Source of the DNA: an uncultured Porphyromonadaceae bacterium
GTDB lineage: Bacteria; Bacteroidota; Bacteroidia; Bacteroidales; Muribaculaceae
Length of the DNA stretch: 25,529 nucleotides
Reading direction: 5' to 3'
NCBI GenBank assembly: GCA_905202215.1
Contig: CAJKRG010000048.1
Coordinates: 1 to 25,529 of the forward strand
Both the position numbers and the translations under genes were made by a program. Positions 16,002 to 24,415 of this stretch are shown here, piece by piece. The notes beneath the pieces are model-generated. The model had not been told where the DNA came from and ran no database searches. It worked only from the letters and a program-made list of their open reading frames with translations. The first letter of the stretch is position 1, and each line of letters opens with the position of its first letter.

Positions 16002-19000
16002 GAAAATAGCAGTCAGAACACTCCGGGTTGCGGCTGCGGTCGTTCTGACAATCGTGGCGACCATCGGCGCGGTTACGATATGCGCTGTAAAACTGCTCCG
16101 GAGCGAACATCTGACACCGATCGTGTGCCGTGTGGCCGAAGACAATCTCAATGCGAGTGTAAAGATAGGCTCCGTCGGACTGTCGTTCAATCCCGGATAC
16201 CCCATACTGCGGCTCGACATAGACTCGCTCGAGGTTGTGTCGCACAGTCTGGACGCACTGCCCGACAGCCTGCGCCGCGGGCTGCCGGCCTATTCCGACA
16301 CCCTGCTTCGAATCGGGCGTCTGAGCGGCGCCATAGATCTCGGGAAACTCCTTGTGAGAAATGAGATAAGCCTCCACGGCCTCGAGATAGAGCGTCCGGA
16401 GGTGAATATAGTGATAACTCCGCATGCGGCCAATTTCGACATCTATCACACGGAGCCGGACGTTGACGAGGAGAAGGAAAGTACGGCTATGCCTGCGGTG
16501 ACAGTCGACCGTTTCGCCTTTATCGATCCTCGCGAAATACGGTTCTACAACTCGGTTGACTCGACGGAGGCGACTGTCGTGCTGCTGTCGACCGCCAGCG
16601 TAGACGGGAGCGCGTCGCCGGAATATGCGCTGAAGGTAGAGGGCGAACTGCACGGGCCTGTGGCACGGAGCATACTCGATCTGGAAGGCTTCGGTTTCGG
16701 CGTTGACGGCCGGCTGCGGTGGGATCCGTCACGTCCCGAGCTGCTTGCCGTCGAAGAAATGCGTATGAAAGGTGCTTTCGTCGAGGCGGTGATCGATGCT
16801 GCCGTGTCGTTTTCAGAAAAAATGACGGTAGAAAGCGCGCGGGTGAACGTAGAACCGTTTGCTGTCGGCGATGCCCTGTCGGTGCTCGGAAGCGAGACCC
16901 TGCGTAAATACCGACTTACGGCGCCTTTTTTTGAGACGGATGCGCGTATAGGCATAGAAGCGGTGCTTGACAGGCCGTTCTGTCTGGAGACCGATACCCT
17001 GCCGTATGCGGGAATACGTGCTCAGATAGAGAACAGCCGCCTGCGCTACGGCAATGCCCGCTTCCATGATCTCGCGCTCGACGCCACGATGCGTCTGGCC
17101 GGCCCTGATCTTGATTCGGCTACTGTCAGGGTCGAGAAATTTACCGTGGCGGGACCTGCGACCTCGCTCAGGATAGAGGGAAGTGTGCGGCGTCTTGTCA
17201 GCGATCCGGTTTTCGAGGTCGGTGTGGACGGGCGTTGCGACATACGCAACCTGCCTCTGCAGCTTGCCGATGCCGCCCGCGGTTATCTCGGGGGTGAGAT
17301 TCTGGCCGATCTTACTTTCAACGGCGCAATGTCGATGTTCGCTCCGGGCCGATTCCATGAACTCAGCGCCGAGGGGTCGCTCAGCGGTCGTAATCTGTAC
17401 TATCTGTCGAACGACACGACGAAGATGGCCGATGTTCCGTCGATAAACATATCGTTCGACAGCCGCAAGAGGGTGAAGCGTCCCGACGGCAGCATCAAGA
17501 CCCTGCTGTCGGCGCGGATAGAGGCTGATACAGCCACGGCGCTGCTGGGTGGCGTGAGTCTTCGCGCCGGAGGCTTCGGACTCGGTGCTGCGGCGCTCAA
17601 TACGTCGTACTACGCCGATACGACGATGGTTGTGCCTGTGGGGGGCGGAATAAAGGTGAGAAACTTTTCGGTGCGCTCCATCACCGACAGCGCGGGCATG
17701 AGTCTCCGCAATCTCGACGGGCGTCTGATGCTCAACCGGTACAAGGACGACAGGCACCTTCCCCAGATAGTGCTTGACGGCACTGCGGGAAGGCTTGCGG
17801 CAGGAAGCAAGACGACGGTCTTTCTGCTTTCGGACGCACATATCAAGGCAGCGACCCACAAGATACCCGAGCGAGCCGCACTCCGCAAAGCCATAAAGCA
17901 GACTGCCGACTCGATAGGGCGGGCACACCCAGATCTGTCGCCCGACTCGGTGATGCGTCTGGCTATAATGAAACGTATGAAGCGGCCGCACCGCCGGCGC
18001 GTCAAGACCGTAGACGTCGATGACCAGGAGATGATAGACTGGGGGGCCTCTGGCTCTCTGAAACGCTATCTTCTCGACTGGGCCCTCGAGGGTAGCGTGA
18101 AGACGGCCCGTGCGCGGCTTTTTACGCCCTATTTCCCGCTTATGAACCGTATCGACAGTCTGGACATATGGTTCAACACCGATTCGATAGAGTTGCGGAG
18201 TATGGAATACCGCGCCGGCAAGTCGGATCTGGAAGTTGCGGGGCTTGTGTCGAACGTGAAGCGCGCACTGACGGCGCGGCGGGGCAACGGAATGCTCAAG
18301 GCCAATTTCTCCGTAACGAGCGACACCATAGACATAAACGAGATCGCAGGGGCGGTGTTTGCCGGCTCGGCCTATGCCGACAGGCTGCGTCAGGGACAGG
18401 CCGAAGTTTTCGGCAATATTGACGAAGGCGATGACGACCTGCTCGAAGAGCGTCTCGAAGCGCTGACCACGCAGAAACAGGATTCCATCGGGCCTCTGCT
18501 GCTGCCGGTGAATGTCGACGGCCGCATAGGCGTAAGCGCGGCCAATATACTGTATTCCGATCTTCATATGCGTGATCTCAGCGGCGAAGTGCTTCTCTAC
18601 GACGGTGCCCTTAACCTGAGCAATCTCCGCGCCACGTCGGATGCAGGCTCGCTGGATATTTCGGCCCTCTACTCGGCGCCGAATCCCAAGGCGATGAAAT
18701 TCGGTTTCGGTATGATGCTCGATGATTTCAAGATAGAGAAATTCCTGAGTCTTGTTCCGGCCATAGACTCGATAATGCCGCTGATGCGTGATTTCAGCGG
18801 TGTTATCGACGCCAATCTGGCGGCGACGGTAGATATCGACAGCGGCATGAACTTCGTGCTGCCGACTCTCGACGCCGCCGTGCAGCTCAGCGGCGACTCG
18901 CTGGCCCTGATCAATCCAGAAACTTACCGCACGCTTGGAAAATGGCTGCGGTTCCGCGACCGCGCCGACAACAAAATCAAGCATATGAGCGTTGAAATGA

Positions 19001-19479
19001 TTGTGAAGGACAACCGACTGGAACTTTTCCCGTTTACGTTCGACATAGACCGCTACAGGCTCGGAGTGGCGGGATGGAATGATCTGGCGCTTAATTTCGA
19101 CTATCATATCGCAGTGCTTAAATCTCCGCTGCCGTTCAAATTCGGCATTACGGTAAAGGGCAACCCCGACAAGTACAAGGTGCGCTTCGGCGGCGCGAAG
19201 TTCAACGAGAAAGAGGCTCCGCGGAGCATAGCGGCGGTCGATACGGTGCGTGTGAATCTCGTGCGGCAGATACAGAATGTGTTCAGGCGCGGTGTCCGCA
19301 ATTCGGGTTTTGCCTCGCTCAAAAATCTGGAGCGTCCCGATCTGTCGGCACTTGAGGAAAAGGACAAAGAACTCAGTCCGGCCGATTCGACCGCTCTGAT
19401 CAGAGAAGGTATTCTGGAGGCTCCGGCCGATTCTGTCGCTGTCCCGGCGACGGAAAGCAAGAAAAAAGGTAAGAAATGA
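15994..19479 (+). CDS. AsmA-family protein (TamB/YhdP-like lipid-bridge superfamily)
   Basis: A very long protein (1161 residues) with one N-terminal transmembrane helix (about residues 10-34) and a large periplasmic region of repeated beta-strand/Asp-Ser segments. It ends in a lysine-rich tail (ESKKKGKK). The N-terminal domain (VKIGSVGLSFNPGYPILRLD, then GLEIERPEVNIV) and the C-terminal region (YRLGVAGWNDLALNF, SPLPFKFGITVKGNPD) follow the AsmA-like plan of Bacteroidetes. Relatives such as TamB and YhdP are thought to form hydrophobic grooves that carry phospholipid between membranes; that role here is inferred. An Arg/Lys-rich stretch (about residues 665-685) may be a disordered loop. It overlaps DUF5715 (8 bp) and the HAD gene (ATGA). 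Confidence 0.87.
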   Translation: MIKKIAVRTLRVAAAVVLTIVATIGAVTICAVKLLRSEHLTPIVCRVAEDNLNASVKIGSVGLSFNPGYPILRLDIDSLEVVSHSLDALPDSLRRGLPAYSDTLLRIGRLSGAIDLGKLLVRNEISLHGLEIERPEVNIVITPHAANFDIYHTEPDVDEEKESTAMPAVTVDRFAFIDPREIRFYNSVDSTEATVVLLSTASVDGSASPEYALKVEGELHGPVARSILDLEGFGFGVDGRLRWDPSRPELLAVEEMRMKGAFVEAVIDAAVSFSEKMTVESARVNVEPFAVGDALSVLGSETLRKYRLTAPFFETDARIGIEAVLDRPFCLETDTLPYAGIRAQIENSRLRYGNARFHDLALDATMRLAGPDLDSATVRVEKFTVAGPATSLRIEGSVRRLVSDPVFEVGVDGRCDIRNLPLQLADAARGYLGGEILADLTFNGAMSMFAPGRFHELSAEGSLSGRNLYYLSNDTTKMADVPSINISFDSRKRVKRPDGSIKTLLSARIEADTATALLGGVSLRAGGFGLGAAALNTSYYADTTMVVPVGGGIKVRNFSVRSITDSAGMSLRNLDGRLMLNRYKDDRHLPQIVLDGTAGRLAAGSKTTVFLLSDAHIKAATHKIPERAALRKAIKQTADSIGRAHPDLSPDSVMRLAIMKRMKRPHRRRVKTVDVDDQEMIDWGASGSLKRYLLDWALEGSVKTARARLFTPYFPLMNRIDSLDIWFNTDSIELRSMEYRAGKSDLEVAGLVSNVKRALTARRGNGMLKANFSVTSDTIDINEIAGAVFAGSAYADRLRQGQAEVFGNIDEGDDDLLEERLEALTTQKQDSIGPLLLPVNVDGRIGVSAANILYSDLHMRDLSGEVLLYDGALNLSNLRATSDAGSLDISALYSAPNPKAMKFGFGMMLDDFKIEKFLSLVPAIDSIMPLMRDFSGVIDANLAATVDIDSGMNFVLPTLDAAVQLSGDSLALINPETYRTLGKWLRFRDRADNKIKHMSVEMIVKDNRLELFPFTFDIDRYRLGVAGWNDLALNFDYHIAVLKSPLPFKFGITVKGNPDKYKVRFGGAKFNEKEAPRSIAAVDTVRVNLVRQIQNVFRRGVRNSGFASLKNLERPDLSALEEKDKELSPADSTALIREGILEAPADSVAVPATESKKKGKK

Positions 19480-20225
19480 AACTTGAAGAATCTATTTCGA
19501 AATATCTGAAACGAAACAATATAGAGCGACTGGTGCCCAAGACCGTGCTTTTCGATATGGACGGGGTGCTCTATGACTCGATGCCGCGTCATGCCAAGGC
19601 ATGGAAAGGCGTCTGCGACGAGGCCGGCATAGAGGCTGACGCCGACGAATTTTTTGCTTACGAGGGGCGGACGGGAGCGTCGACCATAGACATTCTGATC
19701 CGGCGTCAGTTCGGGCGCCCGGCTACGGAGGAGGAGTGCCGCAGTCTCTACCGGCGCAAGACCGAGCTGTTTGCCGACCAGCCGTCGGCTCCGGTCATGC
19801 ACGGAGCGCAGGGTGCGGTCGCAGCCGTTGTCGGCGCGGGCCTCACACCTGTGCTGGTGACCGGCTCGGGGCAGGGGACACTGCTTGAAAGGCTCGACAG
19901 GGATTTCGACGGCGCATTCGCGTCCGACAGGCGCGTGACGGCCTATGACGTGAAGCGGGGCAAGCCTGATCCGGAGCCATATCTTGCGGGACTGTCGAAA
20001 GCCGGCGCACGGCCTGCCGAGGGAATCGGTGTAGACAATGCTCCGCTCGGCGTGGAGTCGGCATCGCGGGCCGGTGTTTTCACGATAGGAGTACGAACCG
20101 GACCTCTCAGACCGGGAAGTCTGCTCGAATCGGGAGCCGATATAGAGCTTGAATCGATGGAAGAGTGCGAAAGGATTCTTGAACGTATATTCCGGCTTAA
20201 GCCGGAAGCAAAAGCAAACTGTTGA
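19476..20225 (+). CDS. HAD-superfamily hydrolase, beta-phosphoglucomutase-like subfamily
   Basis: A 249-residue cytoplasmic phosphatase/phosphomutase-type enzyme. Motif 1 is LFDMDGVLYDS (nucleophile Asp27, acid/base Asp29). The helical cap follows. Motif 2 is LVTGSGQ, motif 3 is the Lys in RGKPDPEPYL and motif 4 is GVDNAPLGVESA, where many relatives have an acidic pair (ED or DD). An N-terminal extension of about 20 residues precedes the fold. The substrate cannot be assigned; a sugar phosphate is likely for the subfamily. It overlaps the AsmA-like gene by ATGA and aroB begins 2 nt after its stop. Confidence 0.88.
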   Translation: MKLEESISKYLKRNNIERLVPKTVLFDMDGVLYDSMPRHAKAWKGVCDEAGIEADADEFFAYEGRTGASTIDILIRRQFGRPATEEECRSLYRRKTELFADQPSAPVMHGAQGAVAAVVGAGLTPVLVTGSGQGTLLERLDRDFDGAFASDRRVTAYDVKRGKPDPEPYLAGLSKAGARPAEGIGVDNAPLGVESASRAGVFTIGVRTGPLRPGSLLESGADIELESMEECERILERIFRLKPEAKANC

Positions 20226-20227
20226 AG

Positions 20228-21298
20228 ATGAAACAGAAACTGATTTTTACCAATCTTGTGGGGGAGACCCTCGACAGTCTTGTGTCCGATCTGGGCTCGC
20301 CCGCAGTGGTCGTGATAGTCGATACCGGCAGTGCGAATGCGGTGCTTCCCTATCTCGAGAACGACTCGAAAGCCGTGGCTTCGGCCAGGCGTATCACCGT
20401 TCCTTCAGGCGACGAACACAAGACCCTCGACAGTCTTGCCTCTATATGGCAGCAGCTGTCGGATGCGGAAGCGACACGCTCTACTGTGGTAGTGAACGTC
20501 GGGGGCGGCATGATAGGCGATATGGGTGGTTTTGCGGCCGCGACATTCAAGCGCGGCATGAAGTGCATAAACGTGCCGACGACCCTGCTTGCGGCCGTGG
20601 ATGCCTCCGTCGGTGGCAAGACTGCCATCAATTTCAACGGTATGAAGAATCAGATAGGGGTCTTTGCCGAGCCGGAAGCCGCCATCATATCAACGGTATA
20701 TTTCAATACTCTTCCGGAACAGGAAATACTGTCGGGCTATGCCGAAATGCTCAAACACGGTCTGCTCGAGGGCGACAGCGTACTCTCGAGGCTGCTGGCG
20801 TACAGTCCGGTATATCCGACGTTCGATTCGGAGGCCCTGCTACCTCTGTTGCGCGAAAGCGTGACGGTCAAGGAGAAAATAGTGTCGGCCGACCTTACCG
20901 AGCAGGGCATACGGAAGGCTCTCAATCTGGGCCATACCGTCGGGCATGCGTTCGAGAGCCTTGCTATGGCGCGCAAATCTCCTGTGCCGCACGGATATGC
21001 CGTGGCATGGGGAATGATCGTAGAGCTTGTGCTGTCGCATATGGTGCTCGGTTTTCCCTCAGATAAACTGCATCGGTTCGCTTCATATGTGCGAACGAAC
21101 TACGGGGTGTTCGATATAGACTGCAAGGATTATCCGGCACTTATCGCCGCCATGCGTCAGGACAAGAAAAACGCCTCGCCCGACAAGATAAATTTCACTC
21201 TTCTCGCCGATGTCGGGCAACCCCGGACCGACAGCACGGCTTCGGAGGATGAAATAAAATCGGCTCTTGACATCTACCGCGATCTGGGCGGCATATAG
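20228..21298 (+). CDS. aroB: 3-dehydroquinate synthase
   Basis: Second enzyme of the shikimate pathway, which turns DAHP into 3-dehydroquinate using NAD and a divalent metal. The 356-residue product has PSGDEHKTLD, VNVGGGMIGDMGGF (90-103), PTTLLAAVDASVGGKT (117-132), GYAEMLKHG (170-178, with Glu173 and Lys176), LNLGHTVGHAFE (His236, His240) and a late HG (His255) for the metal site. The ATG at 20228 is used; an in-frame TTG at 20222 overlaps the HAD stop and is less likely. It is the last gene of the long envelope-themed operon, a location unlike the usual aro clusters. Confidence 0.96.
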   Translation: MKQKLIFTNLVGETLDSLVSDLGSPAVVVIVDTGSANAVLPYLENDSKAVASARRITVPSGDEHKTLDSLASIWQQLSDAEATRSTVVVNVGGGMIGDMGGFAAATFKRGMKCINVPTTLLAAVDASVGGKTAINFNGMKNQIGVFAEPEAAIISTVYFNTLPEQEILSGYAEMLKHGLLEGDSVLSRLLAYSPVYPTFDSEALLPLLRESVTVKEKIVSADLTEQGIRKALNLGHTVGHAFESLAMARKSPVPHGYAVAWGMIVELVLSHMVLGFPSDKLHRFASYVRTNYGVFDIDCKDYPALIAAMRQDKKNASPDKINFTLLADVGQPRTDSTASEDEIKSALDIYRDLGGI

Positions 21299-21304
21299 AC
21301 AGAA

Positions 21305-21329
21305 GAGTCTTTTCGGCAAGAAAAGATTC
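21305..21329 (+). terminator. Hairpin after aroB (probable operon end)
   Basis: A 10-bp stem (21305-21314 with 21320-21329, one G-U pair) with a GGCAA loop, starting 7 nt past the aroB stop. No T-run follows directly, so its strength as a terminator is uncertain. Confidence 0.45.
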
Positions 21330-21378
21330 ATAGGCGGCGGTGTGAACCGATTTTTGCAGAGTGTGATTTTTTTCTGAC

Positions 21379-21408
21379 ATTGCGGACGAGATTCAGGGTA
21401 TAATTTTG
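21379..21408 (+). promoter_or_regulatory. Promoter of the secreted esterase gene
   Basis: A -7 element TAATTTTG (21401-21408) with a -33-like ATTG (21379-21382, one mismatch to TTTG) at 18-bp spacing. The predicted leader is about 22 nt before the ATG at 21436. Confidence 0.5.
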
Positions 21409-21435
21409 AGAGAAATAATACCTAATTTCTGACGC

Positions 21436-23355
21436 ATGAAAAAAATATCTACTATTCTTGCACTGTCGGTTGTATCGGCAGCTTCTGTTTTTGCAGAAAC
21501 AAAGGTCGTGTTTATAAACGACCGGGGAGACAACAATAACGACGGAAGTACGCCCGCTGCAGCCGTCAAGAGTCTCACGAAAGCATATGATCTGATACCG
21601 ACTGATGCCGACGGGGTGATAGTGGTCAACGGAAAATTCACTCAGGCGGCCAATTTTGTGCCTACAATACCCCGTAGCGGCACGATAACCTATACGCAGG
21701 TTTACGACGGCATCGACTACAGAGCCGAAGACCATGATGAAACCGCGTGGACCCTTACGAAAGGAATGCGGCTTGGGGTAACATCGGATACACGCTTCGA
21801 GAATATCACTTTCAATCTTACGGGCACGAGCGGATACCTTCTTCTGATAGCCAACTATCATGAAGTGACCATAGGCAAGGGGTGCGAGATGCACGGCAAT
21901 TTCACGTGGGACAAACTCGCACAATCATTTACGGTGCTCGGCGGATGTCAGGACAACGACAATCTGGCAGCGGAAGGCATGAACCCAAAGATCAACGTCG
22001 AATCGGGCGATGTCTATCTGGTGCTATATAACCGCGGCACCGCGAAAAACTTCAAGAATAATGTAGCGGTCGCCTCGTCGACAGCTACCGTCAATATCTC
22101 CGGGGGCCGCATACACAGCCTTTATGCCGGGTCGGTATCGACCGGACTGAAAGGTGGCGGCAGCGAAATCAATATTTCGGGCGGCGAGTTCGCCGGACGG
22201 GCCTTTCTCGGCACCACGGGTGGCAACAGCGTCGACGGCAGAAACGTGAGCGTGAATATAAGCGGAGGTAAGTTCCCGGCGGTGCGGGTATTCAATATTT
22301 CGGAACCGCACAACAATCCCGATACGGAATTCGAACTGAACGTTCACGGTCTTACGACAGCCGACCAGTATACGCTGCTTCACTATACGATGACAATGGA
22401 TTTTGACCGTGTGACGGCCGATATTCTTGTGCCAGAGAAGGAATTTGAGTCCGGAAGCTGCACGCTTGCCGACGGCACGGAAATGAGCTACCGTTATCAT
22501 ATTTCCGACAACAGGGCCGGAACCCCGCATCTTGTGCTTTATCTGCACGATCTGGGGTCGCGAGGCGACGACAATAGTCTTCATATGTGTTCGATGGGCA
22601 GCGCTCCCCTTTATCAGCTTCTGAATTCGGGAGAGAATGTGATAATTGTCGGAGGCCAGCTGCCGAAAGAAGAGCAGTGGGTTACCGGTCGGGGCGGTTA
22701 TCTCGAAGAGTCGGAGGCAACAAAATGGCTTGACGGTGCCGTGGGGCTTGCAAAGAAATTTGCGGCGGAGCACGGTGTTGCGAAAGCGAATATGAGTCTT
22801 GTCGGAAGTTCGAACGGCGCAGCAGCCATATGGTATCTTCTAAATACTGAAGAACCCGAATTCGCACGCGCCGCGCCGATCGCCGGTTACGGAGATGCAG
22901 GTGTAAAATTCGACGCGCTGGTAGCAAACGCCTCGAAAAGCCATGTATGGGCTTTCCACGGGAGCGAAGACAAGACTGTGTTGCCGGACGGAATGCAGAC
23001 TCTGGCTCCTGCGCTCACGCAGGCTTCGGATAAATTCAGATATACGGAGTATGAGGGAGCCACGCATGCGACCATATACAGTCTTGCCGCCAATACTCCC
23101 GGGTTCACGGATTTCTTTTTCAAACCACAGACAACGGGCCTCGGCACGGTAGAGAGCGGCGACAGTCCTGAAGTGAGAGTAAACGGTTCGATGATAGAGG
23201 TCTCGGCTCCGGGAGAAATAAAAATCTACGATGTGGCAGGGGTAAAAGTCGACGGCGGATATTCCGACGGCGGCAGCGCGATATTCGGCTCTCTTCCGGC
23301 AGGAGTGTATATAGTCTCGGCCGGAGGCCGTAGTGTCAAGGCCCTGGTGCGGTAG
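21436..23355 (+). CDS. Secreted beta-helix / alpha-beta-hydrolase (esterase) protein with C-terminal sorting-type domain
   Basis: A 639-residue exported protein. The signal peptide covers about residues 1-20 (SVFA-ET). Residues 25-330 look like a right-handed beta-helix, opening with NNDGSTPAAAVKSLTKAY (the start seen in DUF1565-type helices) and containing three spaced NISGG motifs (near 220, 247 and 275). Residues about 340-560 form an esterase of the PHB-depolymerase/feruloyl-esterase kind: HLVLYLHDLGSRG, the nucleophile elbow GSSNG (Ser459), HGSEDKTV (Asp512) and GATHAT (His544). The last ~70 residues (EIKIYDVAGVKV, then LPAGVYIVSAG) match the short C-terminal domain used for type IX secretion or surface attachment in Bacteroidetes. 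It probably deacylates a glycan on or outside the cell. The substrate is unknown. It has its own promoter and terminator. Confidence 0.85.
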   Translation: MKKISTILALSVVSAASVFAETKVVFINDRGDNNNDGSTPAAAVKSLTKAYDLIPTDADGVIVVNGKFTQAANFVPTIPRSGTITYTQVYDGIDYRAEDHDETAWTLTKGMRLGVTSDTRFENITFNLTGTSGYLLLIANYHEVTIGKGCEMHGNFTWDKLAQSFTVLGGCQDNDNLAAEGMNPKINVESGDVYLVLYNRGTAKNFKNNVAVASSTATVNISGGRIHSLYAGSVSTGLKGGGSEINISGGEFAGRAFLGTTGGNSVDGRNVSVNISGGKFPAVRVFNISEPHNNPDTEFELNVHGLTTADQYTLLHYTMTMDFDRVTADILVPEKEFESGSCTLADGTEMSYRYHISDNRAGTPHLVLYLHDLGSRGDDNSLHMCSMGSAPLYQLLNSGENVIIVGGQLPKEEQWVTGRGGYLEESEATKWLDGAVGLAKKFAAEHGVAKANMSLVGSSNGAAAIWYLLNTEEPEFARAAPIAGYGDAGVKFDALVANASKSHVWAFHGSEDKTVLPDGMQTLAPALTQASDKFRYTEYEGATHATIYSLAANTPGFTDFFFKPQTTGLGTVESGDSPEVRVNGSMIEVSAPGEIKIYDVAGVKVDGGYSDGGSAIFGSLPAGVYIVSAGGRSVKALVR

Positions 23356-23402
23356 TCGAGAACATGACATAGTCTGAACCTGTAGGGATAAATGATAAAA
23401 GC

Positions 23403-23446
23403 AGGGCCGGCTCCTCCAATAGGGGCCGGCCCTTACAGTCGTTTTT
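23403..23446 (+). terminator. Rho-independent terminator of the esterase gene
   Basis: A 12-bp GC-rich stem (23403-23414 with 23422-23433, one G-U pair), a 7-base TCCAATA loop, and TTTTT at 23442-23446. It separates the esterase from the TIR gene. Confidence 0.85.
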
Positions 23447-23481
23447 AGCATATGAGATTTTATAAAACTCGGATATTTTGC

Positions 23482-23489
23482 TATTTTTG
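23482..23489 (+). promoter_or_regulatory. -7 element TATTTTTG of the TIR gene
   Basis: TATTTTTG matches TAnnTTTG, 38 nt before the ATG at 23528, with a TTTT (not TTTG) 20 bp upstream at 23458-23461. The TIR gene therefore appears to be transcribed alone. Confidence 0.5.
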
Positions 23490-23527
23490 CTTTTATAAAT
23501 CCAAGAGGAAGACACACTCTAATTTCT

Positions 23528-24340
23528 ATGGACGACAAAGTTTTTATTTCATACAAGAGAGACGATTACGACCAGGTAATGCCGATCAGGGAGAGGCTCG
23601 AGTCGGATTTGGGATTCCGATGCTGGGTAGATGTGGCCGGAATAGAAAGTGACGCGCAGTTTGCCGAAGTAATTATAGAGGCGATCAATAAGTGCGAGAT
23701 ATTTCTGTTCATGTATTCTGAAAGACATCTGAACATAACGGATTTCGATAAAGACTGGACTGTACGAGAACTGAGTTTTGCCGAACGTAAAGGTAAACGA
23801 ATAGTATTTATCAATATAGATGACAGTCCTCTTTCGGACTGGTTCGGATTCATGTATGGAAACAAGCAGCAGATCAATGTTTCGGATCATGCCGCGATGA
23901 AGCATCTGACTTCGGATCTTAAGAAATGGCTTGGAATCGATGATAGTCCCCTGAAAATATATAAAGTATCAAAATCCCAGATTCCACAGCTTATCGACGA
24001 GTTTATTTCCGTTCCGGACTATATCAATATCGACGAATCGGATCTGGAGTATCTATATGAAGCGGAAGGCGATATTTATTATTCCATAATACCTTTTTCA
24101 TTGTCAGACAGCCGTTTTAAAATCGCATTCGAACAATTGCGCAGGAGTCTTGACGCCAATAAGATTTTTGTGAGGCAGATTGCCATGAATATCAAATTGC
24201 CCGAAAATGTCAGAGAGGTGAATATGCGGGAAGTATCCTATATTTCCAAATTTGCGCAGGGCCTGAATCCGGATGTAGACATCATATGGGGTTTATCCAG
24301 GAAAAGTATCCGGAACGAGCTGTTCGTGATAATCAGTTAA
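23528..24340 (+). CDS. TIR-domain protein fused to an FtsZ-like C-terminal domain
   Basis: A 270-residue cytoplasmic protein. Residues 1-135 are a TIR domain: KVFISYKRDD (4-13), a BB-loop region near FRCWVDVAG (30-38), and WTVRELSFAERKGKRIVFI, whose Glu81 is at the place of the NADase catalytic glutamate. After a linker, residues 164-270 align with the C-terminal domain of FtsZ from its T7 loop onward. DYINIDESDLEYL keeps the N-x-D-x-x-D synergy pattern (Asn167, Asp169, Asp172). Then come DSRFKIAFEQLRRS, IAMNIKLPENVREVNMREV and LNPDVDIIWG, and the ending NELFVIIS corresponds to FtsZ DELRVTVVATG. The FtsZ GTP-binding half is absent. Bacterial TIR proteins often deplete NAD in phage defence; that role is inferred here. 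The gene is visibly more A/T-rich than its neighbours, suggesting transfer. The alignment to FtsZ was made from memory. Confidence 0.85.
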   Translation: MDDKVFISYKRDDYDQVMPIRERLESDLGFRCWVDVAGIESDAQFAEVIIEAINKCEIFLFMYSERHLNITDFDKDWTVRELSFAERKGKRIVFINIDDSPLSDWFGFMYGNKQQINVSDHAAMKHLTSDLKKWLGIDDSPLKIYKVSKSQIPQLIDEFISVPDYINIDESDLEYLYEAEGDIYYSIIPFSLSDSRFKIAFEQLRRSLDANKIFVRQIAMNIKLPENVREVNMREVSYISKFAQGLNPDVDIIWGLSRKSIRNELFVIIS

Positions 24341-24356
24341 AAGAAGCTCTGAATAT

Positions 24357-24388
24357 TTTGTTTTGCGGCTGGTTTATTCGTACCTTTG
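24357..24388 (+). promoter_or_regulatory. Promoter of the GH43-like gene: -33 TTTG and -7 TACCTTTG
   Basis: TTTG at 24357-24360 and TACCTTTG at 24381-24388 are 20 bp apart, a textbook Bacteroides promoter. The predicted leader is about 22 nt before the ATG at 24416. Confidence 0.7.
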
Positions 24389-24415
24389 TGAGGTATACAA
24401 AATACTTCACATACT

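Noticed and set aside
16813..19107. A 764-codon open frame antisense to the AsmA-like gene
   Set aside because: It is a GC-rich shadow frame with His/Arg-rich, family-less translation; the plus-strand frame has clear domain structure and tight overlaps with neighbours.
5098..24340. A functional link between the TIR protein (nicotinamide producer) and the HD-nicotinamidase/pncB operon (nicotinamide consumer) as one defence system
   Set aside because: They are about 16 kb apart on opposite strands with unrelated genes between; NAD salvage is housekeeping, so proximity alone does not support a joint system.
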